64,000 nucleotides of DNA from Mastigocoleus testarum BC008 (GCF_001456025.1 NZ_LMTZ01000104.1:1-64000); one strand, 5' to 3'. Shown: positions 17,454 to 26,931, numbered from the stretch's first letter. The notes: generated by a model not told the origin, from the letters alone. Numbers and translations are program-made.

Positions 17454-20400
17454 TTAAACGTTAATATTCAATTTGGAAGGGTCTGGATAAACTCGCCATT
17501 CGTAAATTTTATCCCCTTCAAAACGATAGATATCCGTACAAGGAACCTGGGTAAAGCTCTTGTCAACTTTATTGACATAGTTAGCATCCATTTCCAAAAT
17601 TACTGTGTTATTATCTACAACCCAAGTACCTCTGGCATTATGAGTTGTTAATTTTAATGACTTATAAATATGAATTAGGAAATCTCGACAAGCTTGTGGT
17701 CCGATTACTGGATCGTGAGCGCCAACTTTATAAAGCAAGTTGGGAGTGAAGAAGCTCATAAATTCATCCCAATTTTCTGCATGTAGCGCCTCGTACATTT
17801 TGCCTATTCTTTGTAGGAGGAATTCGCTCTTATCGGAAGAATTATTAGAAGCAGGGGCTTGAACTTGCTCAGTTTGAAAAACTGGACTGATGTCCATGTA
17901 AATTCTTAATTCTTGGACTTTATCGCCTTTAAATACAATAGTATCGCAGCAGGGTAGTCGGAAAACTTTACCGTCGTGACGGATATAAGTAACTTCCATC
18001 TCACAGATAACTGTGTTTCCCTGTTCCCAGATATTGGTTATGTGGTGGTAGACTTTTGCTACTGTGTTCAGAAAATCAACAGAAGATTCTCGAATTCCTT
18101 GGGGACCGTATGCTACTGGGAAATTACTGAATTGATAATGGGCATCTTCAGTGTAGAACTTAACAAAGTTTTCTACATTCATTGATTCCCCAGCTTCAAA
18201 CATCCGTCTAACGATATCAGACTTAGAACCAGGACGTGTTAAAGATTGTGTCATTGGTTTTTCCTCTTGAGTATTTGTATTTTCAACAAGTTGTTTGAGC
18301 TGATAAACAGCTTCTTGAATTTTTTCGGGTTTAGCTGCTTCAATAAACCCTTTTGCATCCTGATGTTTTAGGGAGTTTTCATTGACTGGATGCAAATCAA
18401 TAGTGAAACCTACTATTGGTGAGGAACCCGGTTCACGAGGATTTTGATAAACATGATTAATAAATTGACCTGTAAACAGAGGATGATTTACTAAAGCAAT
18501 ACTCATGGTTCCCGCTTGTTTATCAATGGTAACCCTTTGCTTCATTTCCATTCCGGGCATTTTTACTTCCCGTAAAACGCCATCATGATAGCGCTCTAAA
18601 ATTGGAAATTTTTCGCAGTAAGCTTGCTCAGTCCAAACTTGCCAAATTTTTTCGATTGGAGCATTTACGGCTACACTGTAACTACCATGTAGTCGATTTT
18701 TGCCATTTCCGTTAGTGTACTCGGGTGCAGAATTGTTGTAAAACCAATAATTTGTCCCATTACTTGAGTTATATTCTCTCTGGGCTTCACTAAATCTTTC
18801 TTTGGCTGTTCTTCTGACTTGATTAAATTCTAGTTGTTCGCCATTAGGACCTTTACAGTAAAATAAAGCCCAGCCGTCAAAATCGCTGACGAAATCTGTT
18901 TTGGCATATTTGAGAGCTGCAGTTTTTCTCTCTTCTAGAGAATCGAGATGAATAATCCGGTTAACAACAACATTGTTAATTCCTCGGTGTTGACATTCAT
19001 CTTCTAGCATTTTGGCGAAGAGATTAATATCCACATCATCTTTTACGTAGAAAGAAATGTGGGGAGCATTAACATGACCAATACCAGAAGGAATTTTCCC
19101 AAAAATATTTGGTGCATTAGCACTTAGTTGGGCATCCCGGAAATGGATTAATTCTACACAAGTATTACCAAAAGAAATAAACCTAACATCTAATGAATCT
19201 TCAGAACCATCTCTAATGTTAGGTACGCCTTGTTCTTTAGGGTTACGACCTCTTTCCCAAGATTCTAAATCTTCTTTTTGGAAGAGCAGATTGTGCAAAT
19301 CTTCTCCAACGAATCCATCACCACCGATCGCCAGTTTTCCACCTAAAACTTCGGTATAAAATTCCATGGCTTTTGCCATGTCATTGACTGTAATTCCGAA
19401 GTGTTGCACTCCTTGAAGGTAATGACCTAAACCTTTGGCTTTTTCATTGACCTGGCTAGACATCAAAGATACTATGTCCTCCTTTAATTGATTGCTAGCT
19501 CCAATATTTTCAATCAGAGATGCGACCTTTGAGCTACGTTGACCGGCAAGGGTCATTTTGCTGTCATAGACAAAGGTATAAGCACTTCTCTCTGGAAATG
19601 CCTGAATTTGTTGAATGTAGTTAGCTGCATCTTTAATCGCAGCTTTATACTCAGTAGAATTAAAAAACTTTTCCCTTTCTAGCTGATTTAAAAAAGCTAT
19701 TTCATAAGCAGCATGATATTGGTTTTCAACTGGTTCGTAATGACTGACTCCAGCAGCATCAGGACGAGAGTTATCTACTTCTTCAAATAGGTGCAGTCGG
19801 AATTTTAGAACAAAATCACTACTGCTGATTTGAGGAGCAAAACTCTCAGTCAGATAACGACGAAAAGCTTCAGTACTTATTCCATGGGCTTTTTTGACCA
19901 TGATATGGAATTTCAGTACCCCGGTTTCGCCATTAGGTTTTCCATCGGAAATACCATCCACATAGGTAATGGAATTACCTGGGCTAGTGTTATAACCAAT
20001 GGCTTTACGGAAGATGTTATGTTCGTCATCCATCAGTATCCCGGCTGCTTCAAACCAAGTCTGACGTTCTGCTTCACTCTCGAAGGTTAACTCTGCAATT
20101 CCATCAAAGTTATCTTCTGGATTGAAGGAATAATTTAAACCTTCAATATTGGGACAAAATCCCCCTTGATTGTGAGCAACATGGAATTGCCAGTATTGAT
20201 GCTGACCCGGTAGTCTTGCACAAACTGGACCATGTACATCTTTCCAATAATTATCAAATAGTTCTAAGGTAATTCCTTGTCTTTTCCACAGAAGTACGTA
20301 GAAAGTGACTTTACCTTGGCGATCGCGTGCTGAATAATCGGCTTTGTTTGTAGTTCGACTCTCTGCAACCATTGCTGCTGTCCTTGGTACATAGTTGGAA

Positions 20401-20750
20401 TTGTCAAAAATTTGATTCAAGGTAGCAAGGCTAGGTGCGACTTTATTAAAGCCTGCGTAAACACACAGGAATAATAAAAGTTCTTCAATTTCTTCGCAAC
20501 TAGCTCCTTGCTCAAGAGCCATGTTGACATGGGCAGCAAATGGGTTGCCAGACCCCCGATAACTCTGATTCACAACATCAACAGCGATAGTAATCAGAGC
20601 CTTCGTTTTTTGGTCAATTAATGGCAAACCCCAAACTTCACCTGCTACCCGAGTTACAAAATCACCAAATCTGAGATTGATGTGTTTTAAACTCTTTTGA
20701 AGCTCTCGATCATCCAGGACGGCATTTTTATATGCGGTCTCTTCTTTCAT
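17454..20750 (-). CDS. CMD-EthD-EthD-VOC-SRPBCC-SnoaL-SnoaL multidomain fusion protein
   Basis: A 1098-residue cytosolic protein made of small-molecule enzyme folds in tandem. A carboxymuconolactone decarboxylase-like domain (1-125; no AhpD-type CxxC) is followed by two EthD-like dimeric alpha/beta-barrel domains (about 135-405). Then come a VOC/glyoxalase-like metal-site fold (about 440-650), an SRPBCC polyketide cyclase-like domain (about 685-825) and two SnoaL/NTF2-like domains (about 833-955 and 972-1098). It starts one base after the stop of the upstream EthD gene (TGA-G-ATG), so translation is probably coupled. Internal Met127 and Met833 are each preceded by a good ribosome-binding site (AAGGA and AGAGGA), as if separate genes had been joined. 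Such folds occur in aromatic/polyketide oxidation and cyclisation; the substrate is unknown. Confidence 0.85.
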   Translation of the reverse strand: MKEETAYKNAVLDDRELQKSLKHINLRFGDFVTRVAGEVWGLPLIDQKTKALITIAVDVVNQSYRGSGNPFAAHVNMALEQGASCEEIEELLLFLCVYAGFNKVAPSLATLNQIFDNSNYVPRTAAMVAESRTTNKADYSARDRQGKVTFYVLLWKRQGITLELFDNYWKDVHGPVCARLPGQHQYWQFHVAHNQGGFCPNIEGLNYSFNPEDNFDGIAELTFESEAERQTWFEAAGILMDDEHNIFRKAIGYNTSPGNSITYVDGISDGKPNGETGVLKFHIMVKKAHGISTEAFRRYLTESFAPQISSSDFVLKFRLHLFEEVDNSRPDAAGVSHYEPVENQYHAAYEIAFLNQLEREKFFNSTEYKAAIKDAANYIQQIQAFPERSAYTFVYDSKMTLAGQRSSKVASLIENIGASNQLKEDIVSLMSSQVNEKAKGLGHYLQGVQHFGITVNDMAKAMEFYTEVLGGKLAIGGDGFVGEDLHNLLFQKEDLESWERGRNPKEQGVPNIRDGSEDSLDVRFISFGNTCVELIHFRDAQLSANAPNIFGKIPSGIGHVNAPHISFYVKDDVDINLFAKMLEDECQHRGINNVVVNRIIHLDSLEERKTAALKYAKTDFVSDFDGWALFYCKGPNGEQLEFNQVRRTAKERFSEAQREYNSSNGTNYWFYNNSAPEYTNGNGKNRLHGSYSVAVNAPIEKIWQVWTEQAYCEKFPILERYHDGVLREVKMPGMEMKQRVTIDKQAGTMSIALVNHPLFTGQFINHVYQNPREPGSSPIVGFTIDLHPVNENSLKHQDAKGFIEAAKPEKIQEAVYQLKQLVENTNTQEEKPMTQSLTRPGSKSDIVRRMFEAGESMNVENFVKFYTEDAHYQFSNFPVAYGPQGIRESSVDFLNTVAKVYHHITNIWEQGNTVICEMEVTYIRHDGKVFRLPCCDTIVFKGDKVQELRIYMDISPVFQTEQVQAPASNNSSDKSEFLLQRIGKMYEALHAENWDEFMSFFTPNLLYKVGAHDPVIGPQACRDFLIHIYKSLKLTTHNARGTWVVDNNTVILEMDANYVNKVDKSFTQVPCTDIYRFEGDKIYEWRVYPDPSKLNINV

Positions 20751-20751
20751 C

Positions 20752-22308
20752 TCAAGCGGTGGTAATTAGCTTTAATAATTCATTTGGAGCAAAGACATCA
20801 CGATAAAATGTAAGTTGTTCAGTCTTCAGGTAACAACCACCTCGGTGACCCCGACGTACCCAAGTTACATTTCCCTTTGCAAGAGTTTCGTTAGTTTCAT
20901 CATCTACACACTTCCATTCAAAGTAAGTGTGTTCCCCCCAAAACATTACAATTGGCCAGCACATGGTAACTCCCGGTTGAGCAATTAATGCCCACCAATG
21001 TTGTTCCCTTTCTTTTTGTTGTTCTAAGCCTCTATAAGGACCATCTTGGCAAAAGTAAACTAGATCGTCACGATATTCACCAGTTAATATATCTCCCCGT
21101 CCTTGTCTTAAAGCTTCGCAGTGAGTGGGCCACCATTCTCTATTTTCGGCTTCAATCTGTTCGAGAGTATAATTGTGATTAATGTCTGGCAATCTAGATT
21201 CTTTCATTGCCACAATTCTTTCTGCATCCTCAATTAATTTTTTCGCTACGTAGGAAGTTACAAGTCCAGGACGAGAATAATCAGCAGACAAACCTTGGTA
21301 ATAATTGGTTCGTTTATTCATTGGTTGTGGCTGATTTTTGGTTTGATTGTGGGAAGAAAAACCATTATTTTTTGAGGCGTAAAGGTTAGAAGTTAGCATT
21401 AGAGATTGAATATCCTCCTTTAGTTGATTTACTGCGCCAATTCCCGTAATTAATTCTGCTACCGAAGAACTGCGTTCGCCAGCAAGGGTCATTTTGCCAT
21501 CATAGACAAAGGTATAAGCTGTTCTTTCGGGAAATGCTTGCATTTGTTTAATGTACTTAGCAGCATCTTTACTGGCAACCTTATACTCAGTAGAAGCAAA
21601 AAACTTTTCCCTTTCTAGCTGATTTGCAAAAGCTATTTCATAGGCAGCATGATATTGCTTTGCTGTTGGTTCGTAATGACTAACTCCAGCAGCATCAGGA
21701 CGAGAATTATCTACTTCTTCAAATAAGTGCAGGCGAAATTTAAGTACTGACTCATGACTGCTAATTTTTTCCGCAAAAACATCAGTCAAATAACGGCGAA
21801 AAGCTTCGGTACTGACTCCATGGACTTTTTTGACCATGACGTGAAATTTCAGTACTCCGCTGTCACCATTAGGTTCTCCATTGGTAATACCATCTACGTA
21901 GGTAATAGAATTGCCTGGACTAGTATTATAACCAATGGCTTTACGGAAGATGTTATGTTCGTCATCCATCAGTATCCCAGCGGCTTCAAACCAAGTCTGA
22001 CGATCTGCTTCGCTTTCAAAGGTTAATTCTGCAATCCCATCAAAGTTATCTTCTGAATTTTGAGTGCAATCTAAACCCTTGATTTCTGGGAAGAAACCAC
22101 CTTCATTATGGGCAACATGGAATTGCCAATATTGATACTGACCGGGTAATCTAGCACAAACTGGACCATGTACGTCCCGCCAATATTCATCAAAAAGTTC
22201 TAGGGTAATTCCTTGTCGCTTCCACAGAAGTACATAAAAAGCGACTTTACCTTGGCGATCGCGTGCAGAATAATCAGTTTTATTTACCTTACTTATTGTC
22301 GAAACCAT
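20752..22308 (-). CDS. EthD-EthD-NTF2-like protein
   Basis: A 518-residue protein with two EthD-like domains (about 8-140 and 150-305), then an NTF2/SnoaL-like domain (about 330-515; EYRDDLVYFCQDGPY, HTYFEWKC). Residues 8-300 are highly similar to residues 133-430 of the downstream fusion protein, a clear recent paralogy. AGAGGA lies eight bases before the ATG. EthD domains are alpha/beta-barrel proteins first seen in ether degradation and resemble polyketide-oxidising monooxygenases. The substrate is unknown. It is the upstream partner of the 1098-residue fusion, with a one-base gap. Confidence 0.85.
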   Translation of the reverse strand: MVSTISKVNKTDYSARDRQGKVAFYVLLWKRQGITLELFDEYWRDVHGPVCARLPGQYQYWQFHVAHNEGGFFPEIKGLDCTQNSEDNFDGIAELTFESEADRQTWFEAAGILMDDEHNIFRKAIGYNTSPGNSITYVDGITNGEPNGDSGVLKFHVMVKKVHGVSTEAFRRYLTDVFAEKISSHESVLKFRLHLFEEVDNSRPDAAGVSHYEPTAKQYHAAYEIAFANQLEREKFFASTEYKVASKDAAKYIKQMQAFPERTAYTFVYDGKMTLAGERSSSVAELITGIGAVNQLKEDIQSLMLTSNLYASKNNGFSSHNQTKNQPQPMNKRTNYYQGLSADYSRPGLVTSYVAKKLIEDAERIVAMKESRLPDINHNYTLEQIEAENREWWPTHCEALRQGRGDILTGEYRDDLVYFCQDGPYRGLEQQKEREQHWWALIAQPGVTMCWPIVMFWGEHTYFEWKCVDDETNETLAKGNVTWVRRGHRGGCYLKTEQLTFYRDVFAPNELLKLITTA

Positions 22309-22596
22309 AGTTGCTGTCCTCTATTGTCATTCCAATTTCATAAAGGTCTAAACTTCAAGAAGCTTTTAATCTCAAAAAAGCTTAAATTTCAAAAAGCTTA
22401 ACCTTGCGCAATATCAAGAATTTTGTTGGGAAAACCTGAAAATCTTTACGACCATTTTTTGAGTCAAAAGTTAAAAGTCAACACCCTATCTTTAGGCTAA
22501 TTTACTCGACTTTAGCTAGATTCTGGCATTACTATTTGGCTAATGGGTACTATGAATAGTTTTATTTTCCCTATTGCTGTAACAAATATAATCAAC

Positions 22597-22947
22597 TTAG
22601 GATAATGTTTCCAGGATTTCGTTGAACACGCCAAAACAACCCGCGACTTTATTGAAACCTGCATAAACACACATAAAGAGCAGTAGCTCTTCAATTTCTG
22701 CAGGAGTTGCTCCTTGCTTAAGAGCCATATCTACATGAGCGCCAAAAGGATTACCTGGTCCGACATGATCCTGATTGACTATATCTACAGCAATAGTAAT
22801 CAGAGCCTTAGTCTTTTGATCGATTAATGGTAAACCCCAAGCTTCGCCAGCTACCCGAGTTACAAAGTCACCGAACTTAGGATTTATCTGTTCTAAACCT
22901 TTTTGAAGTTCGATGTCGTCTAAAACTGCGTTATCGTATTTTGTCAT
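22597..22947 (-). CDS. Carboxymuconolactone decarboxylase-like protein
   Basis: An all-helical protein of about 116 residues. The WGLPLIDQKTKALITIAVD and EIEELLLFMCVYAGFN segments match the family. The peroxidase CxxC of AhpD is absent, so a decarboxylase or ligand-binding role is more likely than thiol peroxidase. It is strongly similar to the first 125 residues of the nearby fusion protein, most of the central stretch being identical. An ATG 18 bases upstream (22965) is possible, but the ATG used here has AGGA six bases before it and matches the start of the paralogue. It is the stand-alone version of the domain that has become fused downstream. Confidence 0.87.
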   Translation of the reverse strand: MTKYDNAVLDDIELQKGLEQINPKFGDFVTRVAGEAWGLPLIDQKTKALITIAVDIVNQDHVGPGNPFGAHVDMALKQGATPAEIEELLLFMCVYAGFNKVAGCFGVFNEILETLS

Positions 22948-23065
22948 CCGATTTCCTACTTGCATCTTAGTGTATTTCTCCTTAAATGCGTCCGTCTCTA
23001 AAAATGAAAATTAACAGTTAAAAACCGATCATTAAAAACTAACAGTTACGAATTTGCATTCCTGT

Positions 23066-23662
23066 TTAGCTTGCATTCCTGCTTAGTTTAGTTGTAACTT
23101 CAGCTAACCTTGCACCGATAGCGGCGATCGCCTCTTTTTGTTTCCCATCGATTAGATTGCCATTTTCATCAAATACTTGATATGCGCTCCCAATTGCTGT
23201 TTGTTCGGGTATAACCAGCACACCAATACTTTCTAGAATGGAACGGACATGAACCAACCCTCTCAAGCCCCCTAGTCCCCCAGGTGAAGCTGCCATAATT
23301 GCAGCCACCTTACCTCGGAAACAACTTAAAGCCATTGGTGCTTCACCTGCTTCTGGTCGCGATACCCAATCGATAGTATTTTTGAGTAAGGGAGTAATCG
23401 AACTGTTATACTCCGGACAAGCAATTAAAAACCCTTGATGCGCTTTCATCAGTGTCTTTAAGTCAATAACTGCTTGTGGTAACCCCTCTTTTAATTGTAA
23501 ATCTTCGTTAAATAAGGGCATCGGATAATCTTTGAGATCGATATAAGTTACCTCTGCTCCACTGACTTTAGCTCCTGCAGCCGCAATTTTAACAAGTTTT
23601 TTGTTAAAGGAATCCTCACGAGCACTACCTGCAAAAGCAAGAATTTTAGGTTGATTAGTCAT
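23066..23662 (-). CDS. NADPH-dependent FMN reductase (flavodoxin-like)
   Basis: A 198-residue flavoprotein of the NADPH-dependent FMN reductase/quinone reductase family. FAGSAREDSFNKKL near the N terminus binds the FMN phosphate, and PEYNSSITPLLKNTIDW near residue 108 binds the flavin ring. It reduces FMN, quinones or similar acceptors with NAD(P)H. It is the first gene of the minus-strand block that continues with CMD- and EthD-domain genes, so it could feed reduced flavin to, or recycle quinones made by, those proteins. That link is inference. Confidence 0.9.
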   Translation of the reverse strand: MTNQPKILAFAGSAREDSFNKKLVKIAAAGAKVSGAEVTYIDLKDYPMPLFNEDLQLKEGLPQAVIDLKTLMKAHQGFLIACPEYNSSITPLLKNTIDWVSRPEAGEAPMALSCFRGKVAAIMAASPGGLGGLRGLVHVRSILESIGVLVIPEQTAIGSAYQVFDENGNLIDGKQKEAIAAIGARLAEVTTKLSRNAS

Positions 23663-24009
23663 AATTCTAGATTTTTAATTTGAGCTAATAGGTAAATTTC
23701 ATTACAGGCAATAATTGTTGCAGGGTAACAACTATTTACTTGAGCAAAATTAATAAGTATCAAGCCAACAAAAGTGGGTGTGCGCCCCAAGGATTTACAA
23801 AGTTTTTCAGGGTATGTACGCCTCGATAGCAACAATATAATTTTTCTTCACTCCACCCTAACCTTTGGTTCAAAAATTGCCAGGATGAAGTTAACAAAAA
23901 TACACTAAGTAATGTGTTTTTAAGTGTATTTTTCATTGATTAAATAATGCTATTACATGTGTTAGCAAAATTTTGATTGAAATATTTGAAAAGAAATATT
24001 TGGAAACAC
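23663..24009. other. Intergenic region between porin and FMN reductase
   Basis: This AT-rich gap lies downstream of the porin stop and upstream of the FMN reductase, both on the minus strand. Apart from the hairpin at 23896-23933 I see no gene or repeat. Confidence 0.5.
23896..23933 (-). terminator. Probable intrinsic terminator after the porin gene
   Basis: Eleven-base arms AAAAATACACT and AGTGTATTTTT form a hairpin about 77 bp after the porin stop. On the minus strand the stem ends in a T-run (TATTTTTGTT). It is AT-rich and nearly symmetric, so it could act in both directions. Confidence 0.45.
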
Positions 24010-25956
24010 CTAAAAGCTAAAATTAGTCCTTAACCCACCAATCACAATGTCTTCATTATCTGCATCTTGGTTAGGTGCTGTAATCCAAGTGATAGAGGGA
24101 GCAATGGAAATGTGATTTGATATCTGGTGGGTATAGTAAGCTTCGATGTGTAGTGATGTATCATTTTCAAAATCTGCACGGGGAAGATTACTTCTCAAAC
24201 CTGTGAGGGTAGGCTCCATACCGATAATCAAACCTCCATGATTTCCTTTTTTAAATAAATCGGGAAAAGCAGCCTGAAGGGAGTAAGACCAAATGTCGGC
24301 ATCTCCTTTACCATGTAATCTTGCTTTAATCAGGTTAGCCCAACCGCCGATTGCTAGCTTCGGAGTGATAGCAAAGTAACCGCCGAGTGAATAACCGTTA
24401 GTACTAACTGCGGATGCATCTTCAAACAAAACACCAGCATCATCAAAGCGGTTTGCTAAAGCTGTACCGACAAAACCATTACCCCGAAAACTTTGACCGT
24501 TATTAAAACCAAAATTACCAGGACCAAAGTAACCATGTTGATAAGCAAATTGCAAAAATAATCCAGGATTGGGATTATAGTTAATTTCTGCTGCAGCTAT
24601 GTAGTCACCCCCAAACAATCCCCCTAAACTAGAAACACTTCCGGGGGATGCAATATAGCTTAAATTTATTGTTGTCGAATCTAATAGCTTATAACGAGCC
24701 GATAGACCGGAACCTCCCCCAACCAGGAATATAGGAGGTGCAGTTGCAAAAGTACTGACAGGTCCGAGACCTCTTACATAGTAAGGTGCATATTTCTTAA
24801 GTTGAGTTGTATTAAAACGATAGCGATTACCGGCTATTAGGTCGACCATTAAATTATCGCCAATAGGGAATTGATATTCTAATCCAACTATACGGAAGCT
24901 GTTATTTTGATCCCCAGGACTGGAATTAGCACTTGCACCTTCCCTTGTTGCACCAACATCTCTCCCATTGTTGGTCGTAGCTACATCGGGAAAGGTAGTG
25001 TTGCTAGTCGCGATACCTGTCATTAACAGATCTCGACCAGTAAAGCTAGTCATCAAACCAAGAAAGGTAAGATGTTGAATATTAGTTTGCGGATCCCCAT
25101 CTCCTGATAAATAAGCATTAGTTTGTAGATTTACGTTACCTAAAAGTTTAGTAGTAGTGGAAAATTGATTTACTTCTAAATTGCTAGTGCGTGCTTCTAA
25201 GGAGTCTACTCGAGAACGCAAAGAAATTAGTTCGGTCTTAAACTCTTTTTCTAAACGATTCAAAGCTATCAAGTCTTCTCGCTTTACAAGCTCAGTAGTC
25301 GTGACCCTCATTAACTCGTTTATTCGGTCTACACAAGAATTTAAGCCTGCAGCAAATTCATAACGAGTAATTGCACGATCACCACGAAATCTACCATTAG
25401 GATAACCTGCAATACAACCGTAGCGCTCTACCAAAGATTGTAAGGCTTGAAATGCCCAATCAGTTGGTTGTACATCAGCAAACTGGGAAACACTATTGAT
25501 TTGCCCTATTTTATTGTCAACACTGCTGTGAGTATCTTTAAAATTGTTACTGGGCTTGACGATATCTGAGTTAGAGGATTTAACCTTAGAAGACTCAACA
25601 TCAGACGATTCTACCGTGTAAATATCTGAAACTTCCCGAACTGGGTTGGTATTTACCGGGCTTGAATTTAATCTTAATCGATTTTCTGTGACTAGATGTT
25701 GTGAAACATTCGTATTGGAGGTACTAAGGAGATCCAAACCAGAAATCTGAGGCTGAACATGTGTGATATTTTTTTGCTTAAGAAATATCTGAAGTTGAGA
25801 TGATTTAAGTGCATCTGAACTATCTGTAACAGCGGCTTGAGATTTACTAACACCCGCAATTAGTGATGAACTTGCGATAAGCCCAAGGGATATCCACGAA
25901 GGGACCCCTGCGACTATTATTATTGAACTAGCCACTATTTTTCTAAACTCAGACAT
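24010..25956 (-). CDS. SLH-domain OprB-type outer-membrane porin
   Basis: Outer-membrane channel of 648 residues. A hydrophobic signal segment (about 10-42) is followed by a low-complexity Ser/Val/Asn linker (to about 150). An SLH domain follows (about 155-215; DVQPTDWAFQALQSLVERYGC, GYPNGRFRGDRAITRYEF), then a short coiled coil (about 220-260) and the OprB-type beta-barrel to the end, closing with a terminal Phe. In cyanobacteria this family makes the major porins; the SLH domain binds peptidoglycan-linked polysaccharide and the barrel passes ions or small solutes, including iron in some cases. The gene order (CDF-like transporter, then porin, 48-bp gap) suggests co-transcription and a metal or solute transport role. 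Confidence 0.9.
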   Translation of the reverse strand: MSEFRKIVASSIIIVAGVPSWISLGLIASSSLIAGVSKSQAAVTDSSDALKSSQLQIFLKQKNITHVQPQISGLDLLSTSNTNVSQHLVTENRLRLNSSPVNTNPVREVSDIYTVESSDVESSKVKSSNSDIVKPSNNFKDTHSSVDNKIGQINSVSQFADVQPTDWAFQALQSLVERYGCIAGYPNGRFRGDRAITRYEFAAGLNSCVDRINELMRVTTTELVKREDLIALNRLEKEFKTELISLRSRVDSLEARTSNLEVNQFSTTTKLLGNVNLQTNAYLSGDGDPQTNIQHLTFLGLMTSFTGRDLLMTGIATSNTTFPDVATTNNGRDVGATREGASANSSPGDQNNSFRIVGLEYQFPIGDNLMVDLIAGNRYRFNTTQLKKYAPYYVRGLGPVSTFATAPPIFLVGGGSGLSARYKLLDSTTINLSYIASPGSVSSLGGLFGGDYIAAAEINYNPNPGLFLQFAYQHGYFGPGNFGFNNGQSFRGNGFVGTALANRFDDAGVLFEDASAVSTNGYSLGGYFAITPKLAIGGWANLIKARLHGKGDADIWSYSLQAAFPDLFKKGNHGGLIIGMEPTLTGLRSNLPRADFENDTSLHIEAYYTHQISNHISIAPSITWITAPNQDADNEDIVIGGLRTNFSF

Positions 25957-26004
25957 TTCCTTGATCTCACACTACAAACTAAACATACAGAAGATTGATC
26001 CAAA

Positions 26005-26931
26005 TCATCGAGGATTCATGATGGTGAACCATTGGTCATCTTGGGTAAAAATAATATCGAGTGTCACATTAGGAAATTCTTGTTTCACCAGATCGTTAAT
26101 TTGGTGACGCATTACATCAACTGTTTCAATACTATCTAATTTATTATCATGAGGTAACAGCCAGTAAAGGTGCAGATATATTGCTTGTCCAACTTCTGTC
26201 ATCCGCAAATAATTATTAGCACAAGGAAACTTTGTTGTTGCAATTTTGAGCAAATCATTGATTCGGTTTTGTAAAGAAGCACTGGGTGCACCTAACAAAA
26301 GTTGATTTAGACTCTCAAGCACAACTTTAGCAGGTATGGGTAAGGCTAGCATTACCAAGATGGTAACAATTGTCGGGTCTGCGTAGGGAACAAACCAAGC
26401 AAAAGAAGTATTCTTAATAATAGTGACAACACTAAAGACAATTCCAACGGAAAGACTAATGAATCCGTTAATCATCCAATTTTTTGAATCTACACTAACT
26501 ATTGGAGAGCCTGTTTTTTTTGCGATCGCTGTTTGTATAATCGCAATTAAGAGACAGGTACATGCGGCAATAGCAGCATAAATTACTGCTGTCCCTGGAT
26601 TAAATTTTCTACCGCCATGAAATAATGCTCCAACTGCAGAAATAAAAGCAAATAGGGAGAGTGCTAAAACGAGTAATCCTTTACAAAGATTAAGCAAGGG
26701 AGTAAAACCCGTGTAACCAAATTGGAACTTTTTCCCATCTGGACGTGTTAACAATCGAGAGATCCATAATGTAGCTAATGCCATGACAAAATTAATTACA
26801 TTGAAGAATCCATCTAGCATAACTGCTGCAGACTGTATTACTAATCCAAAGGTGAGACCTAAAATCGCTAAAAATAAAGTCCCACTGATAGATAAATAGA
26901 TGCTTTTTTGTTCAAGACGTGAAGTTTTCAT
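26005..26931 (-). CDS. Cation-diffusion-facilitator-like membrane transporter with altered metal site
   Basis: A 308-residue inner-membrane protein with six predicted membrane helices (to about residue 210) and a C-terminal cytosolic domain (about 220-308). It fits the CDF family, which exports Zn, Fe, Mn or Co by proton exchange. The usual four-residue transport site (Asp-Asp in TM2, His-Asp in TM5) here reads D40, N44, N155 and S159, by manual comparison with FieF. Substrate and mechanism may therefore differ from classical CDF exporters. It starts a two-gene unit with the porin. The assignment rests on topology and the LDGFFN...NGFISL pattern. Confidence 0.8.
   Translation of the reverse strand: MKTSRLEQKSIYLSISGTLFLAILGLTFGLVIQSAAVMLDGFFNVINFVMALATLWISRLLTRPDGKKFQFGYTGFTPLLNLCKGLLVLALSLFAFISAVGALFHGGRKFNPGTAVIYAAIAACTCLLIAIIQTAIAKKTGSPIVSVDSKNWMINGFISLSVGIVFSVVTIIKNTSFAWFVPYADPTIVTILVMLALPIPAKVVLESLNQLLLGAPSASLQNRINDLLKIATTKFPCANNYLRMTEVGQAIYLHLYWLLPHDNKLDSIETVDVMRHQINDLVKQEFPNVTLDIIFTQDDQWFTIMNPR

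Noticed and set aside
22950..22965. Upstream ATG of the stand-alone CMD gene
   Set aside because: Possible, but the ATG at 22947 has better ribosome-binding-site spacing and matches the start of its fused paralogue.
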